From NCBI GenBank assembly GCA_035565775.1, contig DATMRW010000021.1:868001-932000 (forward strand): a stretch of 64,000 bases of DNA. The letters run 5' to 3'. This DNA is from PRO6 sp035565775. Lineage in GTDB: Bacteria; Pseudomonadota; Alphaproteobacteria; Rhizobiales; Xanthobacteraceae. Positions 1 through 9,117 of this stretch are shown here, piece by piece; the first letter of the stretch is position 1, and every line of letters begins with the position of its first letter. The notes beneath the pieces were generated by a model. That model was not told where the DNA came from. It made no database searches and saw only the letters and a list, made by a program, of their open reading frames with translations. Made by a program: the position numbers and the translations under genes.

Positions 1-176
1 ATGTGAAAGGGCTTTGCGCCAAGCCGCATCAAGGCGAGTTCGGCGAGGTGGACGTTCAGCGCCCGCGACTGGGTTTCGGAGAGGATCGCCGCGGTATCGC
101 CCGGCTTCACCGCGCAGCGTTCAAAGATCTCGCAAAAGGCGTCAATCCACTTGGCCTCGATCCGATCAGCCAGCAT
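1..176 (-). CDS. NicX-like / M29-type metalloenzyme, N-terminal fragment
   Basis: The reverse strand is open from an ATG at 176 to the window edge, giving 58 residues with no stop; the rest of the gene lies outside the window. The stretch CAVKPGDTAAILSE followed by LAELALMRLGAKPFH resembles the N terminus of the 2,5-dihydroxypyridine 5,6-dioxygenase (NicX) / aminopeptidase T-like family, which binds an active-site metal in a later part of the protein not visible here. GGAGAG lies 8 nt before the ATG. The gene diverges from a flavin reductase-MarR fusion and shares a 130-bp intergenic region with it, which fits a pyridine or hydroxylated-aromatic catabolic locus. Substrate is inferred; an M29-family peptidase remains possible. 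Confidence 0.6.
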   Translation of the reverse strand, partial: MLADRIEAKWIDAFCEIFERCAVKPGDTAAILSETQSRALNVHLAELALMRLGAKPFH

Positions 177-247
177 GCTTCCATCTCTCCGGGTGGTACA
201 TCGCGATTGGATTATAGGTGCCGCCATGATACATGAAAAGGAATACT

Positions 248-259
248 TTTAACGTTAAA
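248..259. promoter_or_regulatory. Perfect 12-bp palindrome, candidate MarR operator
   Basis: TTTAACGTTAAA is a perfect inverted repeat in the divergent intergenic region, 47 bp before the GTG of the flavin reductase-MarR fusion and 71 bp before the ATG of the NicX-like gene. MarR proteins bind AT-rich palindromes of about this size, and a MarR domain is encoded next door, so control of both divergent genes is likely. This is inference from position and symmetry. Confidence 0.5.
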
Positions 260-306
260 GTAGCGATCCGGCATCAGGACTCCGATTGCGGTCTTGAGGC
301 GGGCGA

Positions 307-1308
307 GTGGAGAGCATGACGGATCTGCCGTCAAAACAGGCCCTTTCGAGTGCGCAGCCGGTCAGCCCGGATGACTTCCGCCATGCGCTCGGCCAGTTTC
401 CCACCGGCGTCACCGTCGTCACCGCAACGCATGACGGCCAGCCCGTCGGCATGACCGCCAATTCCTTCGCCTCGGTCTCGCTGCAGCCCCCGCTGGTGCT
501 GTGGAGCGTTGCGACCTCCGCTTTCAGCCATGACGCATTCGTCGCCGCCGATGCCTATGCCGTGCATTTCCTAGGCACGGACCACTTTCACTACGCCGCC
601 CGTTTCGCCGGCCGGGGCTCGCCGAAATTCGATGGCGTCAACCACCAGCCCGGTATCACCGGCGCGCCGCTGCTCGATGGCCTTGCCCCGATCCTCGAAT
701 GCCGGACCTGGGCGCGCTATCCCGGCGGCGACCACACCATTCTCGTCGGCGAGGTCGTCCGGATCGTGACGCGAACGCACGACCCGCTGGTGTTCCATTC
801 GGGACAGATGCGCCGGATCGATAGCTCGCCCTTCGCGAGCCGGATGCCGGAACTGGCGGCGGGCAGCTTCGCCAACACCTATCTCGCCTATCTGCTCGCG
901 CGGGCGAGCTTTCTCGTGTCGAGCGCGTTCCACGCCACGCTCCCGCAATGGGACCTGTCGGTATCGGAATGGCGGGTGCTCGCCTGCCTGATGGATGCCG
1001 AGGGCCTGTCCGTCGGCGAGCTCGCAGCAATGGCGCTGATGAAACAGCCGGCGCTGACCAAGATCCTCGACCGGATGGAGCGCGACGGCCTCGTCGTCCG
1101 CAAAATGGCCGCGGCAGATCGCCGCCGCGTCCTCATCCACCTCACCGCCGCCGGCCGCAGCCGGGCGAAGCCCGTGCTGCGCGCCGCCAAGGCCCATGAG
1201 ACGGAGCTTTTGGCGACGTTCAAGCCTGAGGAGCGGCGCATGATCAAAGAAGCGTTGCATCTTTTGATCGACGGCCACGCCGCGGAAACCGCGCGGAAAT
1301 CCCGCTGA
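307..1308 (+). CDS. Flavin reductase-MarR fusion (HpaC/C1-type reductase component)
   Basis: A 333-residue fusion. Residues about 20-175 form a flavin reductase domain of the HpaC/RutF family (HALGQFPTGVTVVTA, then GMTANSFASVSLQPPLV). Residues about 185-325 form a MarR winged-helix domain (LSVGELAAMALMKQPALTK, then ADRRRVLIHLTAAG). The same order is known from the C1 reductase of Acinetobacter p-hydroxyphenylacetate hydroxylase, where the MarR-like part senses the aromatic substrate and controls FMN reduction. The protein probably supplies reduced flavin to a two-component monooxygenase that is not in this window. The GTG at 307 is preferred because GAGG lies 7 nt upstream; the in-frame ATG at 316 has its purine stretch too close. 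Whether the MarR part binds DNA or only ligand is open. Confidence 0.8.
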   Translation: MESMTDLPSKQALSSAQPVSPDDFRHALGQFPTGVTVVTATHDGQPVGMTANSFASVSLQPPLVLWSVATSAFSHDAFVAADAYAVHFLGTDHFHYAARFAGRGSPKFDGVNHQPGITGAPLLDGLAPILECRTWARYPGGDHTILVGEVVRIVTRTHDPLVFHSGQMRRIDSSPFASRMPELAAGSFANTYLAYLLARASFLVSSAFHATLPQWDLSVSEWRVLACLMDAEGLSVGELAAMALMKQPALTKILDRMERDGLVVRKMAAADRRRVLIHLTAAGRSRAKPVLRAAKAHETELLATFKPEERRMIKEALHLLIDGHAAETARKSR

Positions 1309-1409
1309 TTGCGTCAATTGGGGTCTGTTGACGAGTGCGATCGGGGCTGGAACGGGCCGCCGGGGGCGGCTAGAAAGGGCCTTTCCCATCCTGCGTAAAA
1401 GGTTGTCCC

Positions 1410-1976
1410 GTGTCCCAGTCCGCTGCCCGCATCCGCCTCGCCGAAATCATCCGCGACCGCTCGTTCGGACGCGGCGAAATCACGCTGGCTTCGGGCCGCA
1501 AGAGCGACTTCTACTTCAACCTCAAGCCGACCATGCTGAATCCCGAAGGCGCGGCCCTCCTCGCCGAATTGACGCTCGAGGCGCTTGAGGACGTGAAGAT
1601 CGATCTGGTCGGCGGGCTTGAAATGGGCGCGGTGCCGATCGCTGGCGCGATCGCCCAGCTGTCCTGGATCAAGGGCCAGCCGATCCCCGCCTTCTTCGTC
1701 CGCAAGAAGCCGAAGGAGCACGGCGCGCGGCTCGCGATCGAGGGCCTGTCCAAGACCGAGAGCCTGCCCGGCAAGCGGGTGGTCATCGTCGAGGACGTCA
1801 CCACCACCGGCAGCTCCGCGCTCAAGGCGGTCGAAGCCGTCCGCGAAGCGGGCGCCGAAGTCGTGCTCGTGCTGACCATGGTCGACCGCGAGGAAGGCGC
1901 CACCGAAGCCTTCGGCGAGGCCGGCCTGCCTTTCCGTTCGCTCTACAAGGCTTCCGAATTCCTCAATCGCGGCTGA
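1410..1976 (+). CDS. pyrE: Orotate phosphoribosyltransferase
   Basis: Catalyses orotate plus PRPP to orotidine 5'-monophosphate in pyrimidine synthesis, in the cytosol. The 188-residue product has the type I phosphoribosyltransferase PRPP loop VVIVEDVTTTGSS at residues 124-136, the catalytic flexible-loop lysines in FVRKKPKEHG (96-105) and the N-terminal substrate motif SGRKSDFYFNLKP. Length fits the family. It starts with GTG, with AGG 7 nt upstream. It stands alone between the flavin reductase fusion and the antiporter, with about 100 bp upstream and 70 bp downstream. Confidence 0.95.
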   Translation: MSQSAARIRLAEIIRDRSFGRGEITLASGRKSDFYFNLKPTMLNPEGAALLAELTLEALEDVKIDLVGGLEMGAVPIAGAIAQLSWIKGQPIPAFFVRKKPKEHGARLAIEGLSKTESLPGKRVVIVEDVTTTGSSALKAVEAVREAGAEVVLVLTMVDREEGATEAFGEAGLPFRSLYKASEFLNRG

Positions 1977-2046
1977 CCCGTACGAGCGGCAGCCACCTAG
2001 ACCGATCTCGTCAAAACAAAATCAAACCATCAGGGGAGTCATCGTC

Positions 2047-3471
2047 ATGCGCCGATCTTCATCTCTGTTACTGGCGCTGTTTGCGATGCTCCTCTGCCTG
2101 TCGCCGCTGCCTGCCTTTGCTGCGGAAGGCATCGAGGGCGCCAAGCTTTCGGTCGCCTGGGCGCTGCCGTTTCTCGCGATCCTCGTCTGCATCGCCACTG
2201 GCCCGCTGTTCTATCCCCATGTGTGGGAGCACCATTACGACAAGTTCGCGCTGGTCCTGGGCCTGCTGGTCATCGTCCCGCTGTTTCTAACGCAGGGCGC
2301 AGGCATTGCGACGACCACGATCGCGCACACCGCCTTCCTCGAATACATCCCCTTCATTCTTCTGCTGCTGGCGCTGTTCACCACCGCCGGCGGCATCTAT
2401 CTGGAAGGCAACCTGCACAGCAGCCCGGCGACGAACATCGTGCTGCTTGCCATCGGCACCGTTCTCGCCAGCGTCATTGGCACCACCGGCGCGGCGATGA
2501 TCCTGATCCGGCCGCTGATCCGCGCCAATGACTCGCGCCGCTACAATGTCCATGTCGTCGTTTTCTTCATCTTCCTTGTCGCCAATATCGGCGGCTCGCT
2601 GACCCCGCTCGGCGACCCGCCGCTGTTCATCGGCTTCCTCAAGGGCGTCAGCTTCTTCTGGACGACACAAAACCTGCTGCTCGAAACCCTCACCGTTGCC
2701 GGCATCGTGCTCGCGGTGTTCGCGGTCATCGACATCATGCTGTTCCGGCGTGAGAAGGCGCTCGGCCATCCGAAGAAAGACCCGACCCCGGACTCGCCGC
2801 TGCGCCTCCACGGCAAGGTGAACCTGCTGCTGATCAGCGTCGTCATCGCCGCGATCCTGATGAGCGCCTCTTGGAAACCGGGCGTTAGCTTCCATGTCGC
2901 CGGTGTCGATCTCCAGTTGCAGGACATCGTGCGCGACATCGTGTTCGTGCTGGTGACGATCGCCTCGCTGAGACTCACCGACAAGAGCGACCGCAAAGCC
3001 AACAGCTTCACTTGGGGGCCGATCAAGGAAGTCGCGATCCTGTTCGCCGCGATCTTCATCTGCATCGTGCCGGTGATGGCGATGCTGCAGGCGGGCAGCA
3101 ATGGCCCGTTCGCCAGCCTCCTCACCCTCGTGACGCGGCCGGACGGCAGCGACAACGCCGCCGCCTATTTCTGGCTCACCGGCCTGTTGTCGTCGCTCCT
3201 CGACAACGCCCCGACCTATCTCGTGTTCTTCCAGCTCGCCGGCGGCGACCCGCAAGTGCTGATGACCGCCAAGGCGGCAACGCTCGCGGCGATCTCGTCG
3301 GGCGCGGTTTTCATGGGCGCCAACACCTATATCGGCAATGCGCCGAACTTCATGGTCTACGCCATCGCCCGCGAGGCCGGCGTCAAGATGCCGAGCTTCT
3401 TCGGCTACATGGCCTGGTCGATGATCGTGCTAATTCCGACCTTCATTCTCACGACCTGGCTGTTCTTCTGA
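2047..3471 (+). CDS. NhaD-type sodium:proton antiporter
   Basis: A 474-residue inner-membrane protein of the ion transporter superfamily (NhaD/ArsB/citrate-transporter fold). It opens with a probable signal sequence ending near LPAFAA (about residue 26), followed by roughly a dozen hydrophobic helices. The conserved GGSLTPLGDPPLFIGFLKG segment and the later LSSLLDNAPTYLVFFQ are the two symmetry-related motifs typical of NhaD proteins, where the acidic and polar residues take part in Na+/H+ exchange. The ATG at 2047 has AGGGGAG 9 nt upstream. A strong terminator follows at once, so the gene is monocistronic. Ion preference (Na+ or Li+) is taken from the family. Confidence 0.85.
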   Translation: MRRSSSLLLALFAMLLCLSPLPAFAAEGIEGAKLSVAWALPFLAILVCIATGPLFYPHVWEHHYDKFALVLGLLVIVPLFLTQGAGIATTTIAHTAFLEYIPFILLLLALFTTAGGIYLEGNLHSSPATNIVLLAIGTVLASVIGTTGAAMILIRPLIRANDSRRYNVHVVVFFIFLVANIGGSLTPLGDPPLFIGFLKGVSFFWTTQNLLLETLTVAGIVLAVFAVIDIMLFRREKALGHPKKDPTPDSPLRLHGKVNLLLISVVIAAILMSASWKPGVSFHVAGVDLQLQDIVRDIVFVLVTIASLRLTDKSDRKANSFTWGPIKEVAILFAAIFICIVPVMAMLQAGSNGPFASLLTLVTRPDGSDNAAAYFWLTGLLSSLLDNAPTYLVFFQLAGGDPQVLMTAKAATLAAISSGAVFMGANTYIGNAPNFMVYAIAREAGVKMPSFFGYMAWSMIVLIPTFILTTWLFF

Positions 3472-3501
3472 GCGCAAGCTTCGGTTCTGACATCAAGCAA
3501 A

Positions 3502-3538
3502 CCCCGGACCGCCTCGGCGCTCCGGGGTTTTATTTTGT
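3502..3538 (+). terminator. Rho-independent terminator of the NhaD-type gene
   Basis: Stem CCCCGGA (3502-3508) / TCCGGGG (3521-3527) with a 12-nt loop, followed at once by TTTTATTTTG. It sits 30 bp after the antiporter stop. Confidence 0.85.
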
Positions 3539-3637
3539 TCGCGCGCAGGCAGTAGGCCCGCGATGGCCGAAGGGAACCGCTAGCGCGGCTCGCGAGTTGG
3601 ATCGGCATCCAGCAAGCTCAACGCAGGATGTTTCGCC

Positions 3638-6418
3638 GTGGCCTCGAGCAAGAAACTCGCCGCCTACCGAACTAAGCGTGACTTCGCGAAAACGCCGGAG
3701 CCCGCGGGCGCGACGGTGGCGAAATCGAAGCTGCGCCGCTTCGTCATCCAGAAACACGCCGCCACGCGCCTCCACTACGACCTGCGGCTCGAACTCGGCG
3801 GGGTGTTCAAGTCGTGGGCGGTGACCCGCGGCCCTTCGCTCGATCCTGCCGACAAGCGCCTTGCTGTCGAGGTCGAGGATCACCCGCTCGACTATGGCGA
3901 CTTTGAGGGGACCATCCCCAAAGGGCAATATGGCGGCGGCACGGTAATGATCTGGGATCGCGGCTATTGGCTGGCCGAGGATGCCGAAGAGGGATTGCGC
4001 AACGGCGACCTGAAATTCGCGCTGGCGGGCGAAAAACTGCAGGGCGAGTTCGTGCTGGTGCGGATGAAGCACAGCCGCGACGGTGGCAAGCGCACCAACT
4101 GGCTCCTGATCAAGCACGGCGATGCCGACGCGAGGACCGGCAAGGCCAACACCATCCTCGATCAGGATCGCTCCGTTGCATCGGGCCGCACGATGGAGGA
4201 AATCGCCGAAGGCGTCGGAACAGAGCCAACGCCGTTCATGCTGCGCAGCGCCAGGGGCCGGCACCTTTCCGCCGCGGCAGTATGGGATACGCGCTCGGGC
4301 CTCGCTGCCGATCTGCGCGCGAGCGGCAAAATCGCCGCAAAATCTGCGCCCAAAGCGCCTCGCAGGAAGTCGGCAGTCACCGCCAGATCTCCGGCCCGCA
4401 ATCCCGCGGCAAAACAAATGGCAAAAAAAGCTCCGACAAGCGCCATGCCGGATTTCATCGAGCCGCAACTGTGCCGCCTCGCCGACACCCCTCCCTCGGG
4501 CAAAGGATGGCTGCACGAAGTCAAGTTCGACGGCTACCGGATACAGCTGCGGATCGGGGACGGCAGCGCCGCCTTGCGCACCCGCAGCGGCCTCGACTGG
4601 ACCGAGAAGTTTCCGAAAATTGCCCGCGTTGCCGCAAAACTGCCCGATGCGGTGCTGGACGGCGAAGTCGTCGCGCTCAACAAAGAGGGCAACCCGGATT
4701 TCGCAACCCTCCAGGCTGCCCTGTCGGATGGCGTCACCGATGCGCTGGTGTTCTACGCCTTCGATCTTCTTTTTCTTGGCGGCGAGGATTTGCGCAAGCT
4801 GCCGCTGACCGAGCGCAAAGAACTGCTGCAGAAACTGCTGAACAAACTGCGCGGCGGCAGCAAAGCGGTGATCCGCTATGTCGAACATTTTGCGATCGAT
4901 GGCCCTGCAATGCTGGAGACAGCGCGGCGGATGGGGCTCGAAGGCATCGTGTCGAAGAAAGCCGGCGCCTCCTATCGCTCGGGCCGCGGCGCGGGGTGGA
5001 TCAAAACGAAATGCCGCCCCGGCCATGAAGTCGTGGTCGGCGGCTGGAAGACCACCAGCGGAAAATTCCGCTCGCTCATGGTCGGCGTACCGCGCGACGA
5101 GCACCTCGCCTATGTCGGCATCGTCGGCACCGGCTTTGGCCGCGACGTGGTGCAACGCATTTCACCGGCGCTCAAGGCCGCCGCCGCCAGCAAGAGCCCG
5201 TTCGGCGGCAAGAACGCCCCGATGGGCGGCCGCGATGTCCATTGGCTGAAGCCGGAGCTTGTTGCCGAAATCGAGTTCGCGGGATGGACCGGCGACGGCA
5301 TGGTGCGGCAGGCCGCGTTCAAGGGCCTGCGCGCGGACAAGGAAGCCAAGGATGTGCGCGCCGACAAACCAAAGCTCGTCGCCATGCGCGACCTCGACGA
5401 AGAAACGCCGCACACGCCCAACAAGACCGGCCTGAAAAGAACCCGCGGCGCAGCCGAGGCGTCGCCAGACGGTGCTTCCGGCGCAATGCGAACCGGCAGA
5501 AGAAGATCCCCGGCCCGTTCCGCGACGGTGATGGGCGTTGCGCTGTCCCATCCCGACAAGGCGTTCTGGCCCGACGCCGGAGACGACACGCCGGTCACGA
5601 AACTCGACCTTGCGAATTATTTTGAAAGCGTCGGCGATTTTCTGATCGAGCACATCAGGGGCCGGCCGTGTTCGATCCTGCGCGCGCCGGACGGTATCGA
5701 CGGCAACGTTTTTTTCCAGCGTCATGCGATGCGCGGCATGTCCCCGCTGCTGACCGCAGTCACCGTCTCCGGCGATCGAAAACCCTATCTGCAGATCGAT
5801 TCCGTGGAGGGGCTGATCGCCGTCGCGCAGGTCGGCGCGCTGGAATTGCATCCGTGGAATTGCGCTCCCGATCAGCCCGACGTACCAGGCCGCCTCGTCT
5901 TCGACCTCGACCCCGGCCCAGATGTCGACTTCCCCGCCGTCATCGCCGCGGCAAAGGAATTGCGCGATCGCATCAACCGGCTCGGCCTCGAAGCCTTTTG
6001 CAAGACCACCGGGGGCAAGGGCCTGCACGTCGAGACACCGCTCTCGGCAAAGCCGCGTGACACCGTCGATTGGTCGATGGCGAAAACCTTCGCGCAGGAG
6101 ATCTGCCGCCAGATGGCAGCGGATGCGCCAGACCGCTACCTCACAACGATGGCGAAGAAGGACCGCACGGGCAGGATCTTTCTCGACTATCTGCGCAACG
6201 ACCGGATGTCGACTGCGGTCGCGGTGCTCTCGCCGCGGGCGCGGCCCGGCGCCACCGTCGCCATGCCGCTGAACTGGCCGCAAGTCCGGGCCGGGCTGTC
6301 TCCCAACGCCTTCACCATCCGCACGGCTCTCGCCGCGCTGAACAAAGGTAAGCCGTGGCGAGACTATGCAAAGGCCTCTGCCTCACTGAAAGCCGCGATC
6401 CAAAAACTCGTCGGCTGA
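3638..6418 (+). CDS. ligD: Multifunctional ATP-dependent DNA ligase D
   Basis: A 926-residue non-homologous end-joining enzyme that trims, fills in and seals broken DNA ends, normally with Ku. Domain order is 3'-phosphoesterase, ligase, polymerase, as in Pseudomonas LigD. The phosphoesterase residues are visible as H40, H46, D48, R50 and H82 (QKHAATRLHYDLRLE, then EDHPLDY). The ligase nucleotidyl lysine is K296 in EVKFDGYR. The primase-like polymerase domain begins near residue 630 and has the metal-binding D756 and D758 in VFDLDPGPD. Two Ala/Lys/Arg-rich linkers (about 230-270 and 580-625) join the domains. The start is a GTG with AGGA 9 nt upstream. No Ku gene is in the window. Confidence 0.95.
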   Translation: MASSKKLAAYRTKRDFAKTPEPAGATVAKSKLRRFVIQKHAATRLHYDLRLELGGVFKSWAVTRGPSLDPADKRLAVEVEDHPLDYGDFEGTIPKGQYGGGTVMIWDRGYWLAEDAEEGLRNGDLKFALAGEKLQGEFVLVRMKHSRDGGKRTNWLLIKHGDADARTGKANTILDQDRSVASGRTMEEIAEGVGTEPTPFMLRSARGRHLSAAAVWDTRSGLAADLRASGKIAAKSAPKAPRRKSAVTARSPARNPAAKQMAKKAPTSAMPDFIEPQLCRLADTPPSGKGWLHEVKFDGYRIQLRIGDGSAALRTRSGLDWTEKFPKIARVAAKLPDAVLDGEVVALNKEGNPDFATLQAALSDGVTDALVFYAFDLLFLGGEDLRKLPLTERKELLQKLLNKLRGGSKAVIRYVEHFAIDGPAMLETARRMGLEGIVSKKAGASYRSGRGAGWIKTKCRPGHEVVVGGWKTTSGKFRSLMVGVPRDEHLAYVGIVGTGFGRDVVQRISPALKAAAASKSPFGGKNAPMGGRDVHWLKPELVAEIEFAGWTGDGMVRQAAFKGLRADKEAKDVRADKPKLVAMRDLDEETPHTPNKTGLKRTRGAAEASPDGASGAMRTGRRRSPARSATVMGVALSHPDKAFWPDAGDDTPVTKLDLANYFESVGDFLIEHIRGRPCSILRAPDGIDGNVFFQRHAMRGMSPLLTAVTVSGDRKPYLQIDSVEGLIAVAQVGALELHPWNCAPDQPDVPGRLVFDLDPGPDVDFPAVIAAAKELRDRINRLGLEAFCKTTGGKGLHVETPLSAKPRDTVDWSMAKTFAQEICRQMAADAPDRYLTTMAKKDRTGRIFLDYLRNDRMSTAVAVLSPRARPGATVAMPLNWPQVRAGLSPNAFTIRTALAALNKGKPWRDYAKASASLKAAIQKLVG

Positions 6419-6445
6419 TTTCGAGTAGCTCGAGACAAAACGAAA

Positions 6446-6482
6446 GTGGCCGGGACATGCCCGGCCACAAACAGTTTTTTGT
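6446..6482. terminator. Terminator between convergent ligD and pckA
   Basis: Perfect 9-bp stem GTGGCCGGG (6446-6454) / CCCGGCCAC (6460-6468) with loop ACATG. On the plus strand it is followed 5 nt later by TTTTTTG; on the minus strand by a weaker T-rich run. It lies in the 93-bp gap between the two convergent genes and may serve both. Confidence 0.7.
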
Positions 6483-6511
6483 CATGCAAGGCGCTTGTCG
6501 CGCGTTGCAAA

Positions 6512-8125
6512 TTACTCAGCCGCGAGAGCGACGTCCGGCGCAGCCGCCTTGACGTCGGCGTCGACGTGATCCTCAAACTTCGAAAAGTTCTTCTGGAACA
6601 TGGCGACGAGGCTGCGCGCGGTCTTGTCGAACTCCGCCTTGTCGGCCCAGGTCTGGATCGGGTCGAGAATGGCGGTGTCGATGCCCGGCACTGCGGTCGG
6701 GACGGCGAAGCCAAAATACTTGTCGGTGCGGAATTCGGCGTTGCGCAGCGAGCCGTCGAGAGCTGCGGTCAGCAGCGCGCGGGTCACCTTGATCGGCATG
6801 CGGCTGCCGACGCCGTACTTGCCACCGGTCCAGCCGGTGTTGACCAGCCAGCAGTCGACATTGTGCTTGGCGATCAGGTCACGCAGCAGATTGCCGTATT
6901 CCGACGGATGGCGCGGCAGGAACGGCGAGCCGAAGCAGGCCGAGAATTCCGGGGTCGGCTCGGTGACGCCACGCTCGGTGCCGGCAACCTTGGCGGTGTA
7001 ACCGGAGAGGAAGTGGTACATCGCCTGCGCCGGGGTGAGCTTGGCGATCGGCGGCATGACGCCGAAGGCGTCGGCGGCCAGCATCACGAGGTTCTTCGGC
7101 TGCGGCGCACGGCCGGTGCGCGACGCATTCGGGATGAAGTCGAGCGGATAGGCCGAGCGGGTGTTCTCGGTCTTGGAGCCGTCGTCATAGTCCGGAACGC
7201 GGCTGACCTTGTCGAGAACGACGTTCTCGAGCACGGCGCCGAAACGGCTGCTCGCCGCGTAGATCTCCGGCTCGGAATCCTTCGACAGCTTGATGCACTT
7301 GGCGTAGCAGCCGCCTTCAAAGTTGAACACGCCGTCTTCGCCCCAGCCGTGCTCGTCGTCACCGATAAGGGTGCGGTTCGGATCAGCCGAAAGCGTGGTC
7401 TTGCCGGTGCCGGACAGGCCGAAGAAGATCGCGCTGTCGTCGTTGTCGCCGACGTTGGCCGAGCAGTGCATCGGCATCACGCCCTTGCCAGGCAGGTAGT
7501 AGTTCAGCGTGGTGAAGACCGACTTCTTCATCTCGCCCGCATAGCGGGTGCCGCCGATCAGAATGACCTTGCGGGTGAAGTCGATGGCCACAACCGTCTC
7601 GGTGCGGCAGCCGTGACGCTTCGGATCAGCCTTGAAGCTCGGCAGATCGACGATGGTCAATTCCGGAATGAAATCAGCCAGCTCTGCAAGCTCTGGGCGG
7701 ATCAGCAAAGTGCGGATGAAGAGCGAGTGCCAGGCAAGTTCGGTGTAAACGCGGGTCTTGATGCGATGGCTGGGATCTGCGCCGCCGTAAAGGTCTTGCG
7801 CGAACAATTCCATCCCTTTGGCGTGCTCGATGAAATCGTTGTAGAGAGTCTCGAACTGCTCGGGGGTGATGGCCTGGTTGCCGCCCCACCACACCGTGTT
7901 TTCCGTCGTCGCATCCCGGACCGTGAATTTGTCCTTCGGCGAGCGACCGGTGAATTCACCGGTTTCCGCACAAATTGCGCCGTCGGCGGTCAGCTCCGCC
8001 TCACCCCGGCTCAAAGCGTGCTCGTAAAGTTTCGGCGCACCAAAGTTCCAGTTTACGGCTTTAAGATCTTTGAAGCCGAATTTATCAGCGCCGAACGCGC
8101 CGTTGCGCACACCCGTCTCTCGCAC
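6512..8125 (-). CDS. pckA: Phosphoenolpyruvate carboxykinase (ATP)
   Basis: Converts oxaloacetate and ATP to phosphoenolpyruvate, CO2 and ADP, the first step of gluconeogenesis from organic acids. The 537-residue product carries the kinase P-loop GLSGTGKTTLSADPNR, the following metal site GDDEHGW, and TGRSPKDKF and YKMVGT-class segments near the substrate site, all typical of the ATP-dependent family, whose usual length it matches. The start is a GTG at 8125 (VRETGVRNGAFG), chosen because AGGAGG lies 7 nt upstream; a longer upstream reading frame lacks a binding site. The gene is next to chvI/chvG, an arrangement conserved in many alphaproteobacteria. Confidence 0.95.
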   Translation of the reverse strand: MRETGVRNGAFGADKFGFKDLKAVNWNFGAPKLYEHALSRGEAELTADGAICAETGEFTGRSPKDKFTVRDATTENTVWWGGNQAITPEQFETLYNDFIEHAKGMELFAQDLYGGADPSHRIKTRVYTELAWHSLFIRTLLIRPELAELADFIPELTIVDLPSFKADPKRHGCRTETVVAIDFTRKVILIGGTRYAGEMKKSVFTTLNYYLPGKGVMPMHCSANVGDNDDSAIFFGLSGTGKTTLSADPNRTLIGDDEHGWGEDGVFNFEGGCYAKCIKLSKDSEPEIYAASSRFGAVLENVVLDKVSRVPDYDDGSKTENTRSAYPLDFIPNASRTGRAPQPKNLVMLAADAFGVMPPIAKLTPAQAMYHFLSGYTAKVAGTERGVTEPTPEFSACFGSPFLPRHPSEYGNLLRDLIAKHNVDCWLVNTGWTGGKYGVGSRMPIKVTRALLTAALDGSLRNAEFRTDKYFGFAVPTAVPGIDTAILDPIQTWADKAEFDKTARSLVAMFQKNFSKFEDHVDADVKAAAPDVALAAE

Positions 8126-8307
8126 GAAAAGTCCTCCTAGAACCCGCGTCCCGAGCCGCCGCCAACCGAGCGCTCCGCGGTCGCCGGTCACATCCGATGA
8201 CCGGCCTCAATCCGGCGTTCTAATAATCCCGAAGTCTCACCTTGCCAAGGGAATGACGGCGTTTTCATGCGCACTGCGACGGATAATCTCAGAAATCCTT
8301 AAACTGA

Positions 8308-9039
8308 TCATCGGCCGCGCGCTTCCTCGGCTAAGAGGCGCAAAATATGCCGCAGTGCAGCAGGATTTTTGACGCGCCGCGGAAAATCCAGCCGCAGAAT
8401 GTCCGCCCCGGCCTGAAGATCGAGCCCGTCCGGGTCGCAGCCGGTGCAGCGCCATTCGCCGGCCGCCGCGCCCAGCAGCCGCGTCGCGTAAAGGCTTAAG
8501 GCATCACCATGGTCGCTGTTCAGGTGGTCGAGAATGTCGGGCTCGGCGGCGACCAGAGTACCGGCGTCGGCAAGATCGGTCAGCACATCGCCCGCGGCGA
8601 GATTGATGATCCGGCCGAAACCGGCGACCAAATGCACCCTGCTCATCCGCACGATGAAAAAGTGAAAGTCAGCGAAGCCCGCAAAGACCTCTGCAGTCGG
8701 ATGGGCACGAAGGTAACGGCGCGCGACCTGATCGACCACATCCCCGCCGGCCTCTTCCGCGCGGCCGGAAATCATGATCCGCGCGCCTTCCAAGGGATCG
8801 CCGGGGGCGCGTTCGTCCAGCATCAGCGAAACGCGGGGATCGGCCAGAATGTTCTGGGTGTGAACCGCAAGGCGCGAGATCAGCAGGATCGGCGAGCCGT
8901 CCGGCTGAGTGGCGACATTGATCAGCGAGCAATAGGGGTCGCCCGAGCCCGGCATCAGCGTCGCAAGCGCCCCTGTCCGGCGGCGGCGGAGCAGCGACCG
9001 AGCCGCCTTGATTGGGTCGAAATTTTCGCTCGGCTGCAT
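8308..9039 (-). CDS. HugZ-like FMN-binding split-barrel protein
   Basis: A 243-residue protein with an N-terminal pyridoxamine-5'-phosphate-oxidase-like split barrel (about residues 10-150: GALATLMPGSGDPYCSLINVA, then ILLISRLAVHTQNI, then RVSLMLDE) and a C-terminal DUF2470-type domain (about 160-240, with DHLNSDHGDALSLYA). This two-domain plan is that of HugZ-like haem-utilisation proteins and related flavin enzymes; the histidine in NSDHGDAL is the conserved one in this domain. The start at 9039 (MQPSENFD) has GAGGA upstream; the longer frame starting at 9099 has no site. It diverges from chvI. Haem breakdown is only a family-level suggestion. Confidence 0.75.
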   Translation of the reverse strand: MQPSENFDPIKAARSLLRRRRTGALATLMPGSGDPYCSLINVATQPDGSPILLISRLAVHTQNILADPRVSLMLDERAPGDPLEGARIMISGRAEEAGGDVVDQVARRYLRAHPTAEVFAGFADFHFFIVRMSRVHLVAGFGRIINLAAGDVLTDLADAGTLVAAEPDILDHLNSDHGDALSLYATRLLGAAAGEWRCTGCDPDGLDLQAGADILRLDFPRRVKNPAALRHILRLLAEEARGR

Positions 9040-9117
9040 AAGGTTGCTTCCTCTGGCGTAAACTTGAGCCGGACGGGCTTTCACATGGAAATGCCGCACT
9101 TATATAGAGTCGGTACC

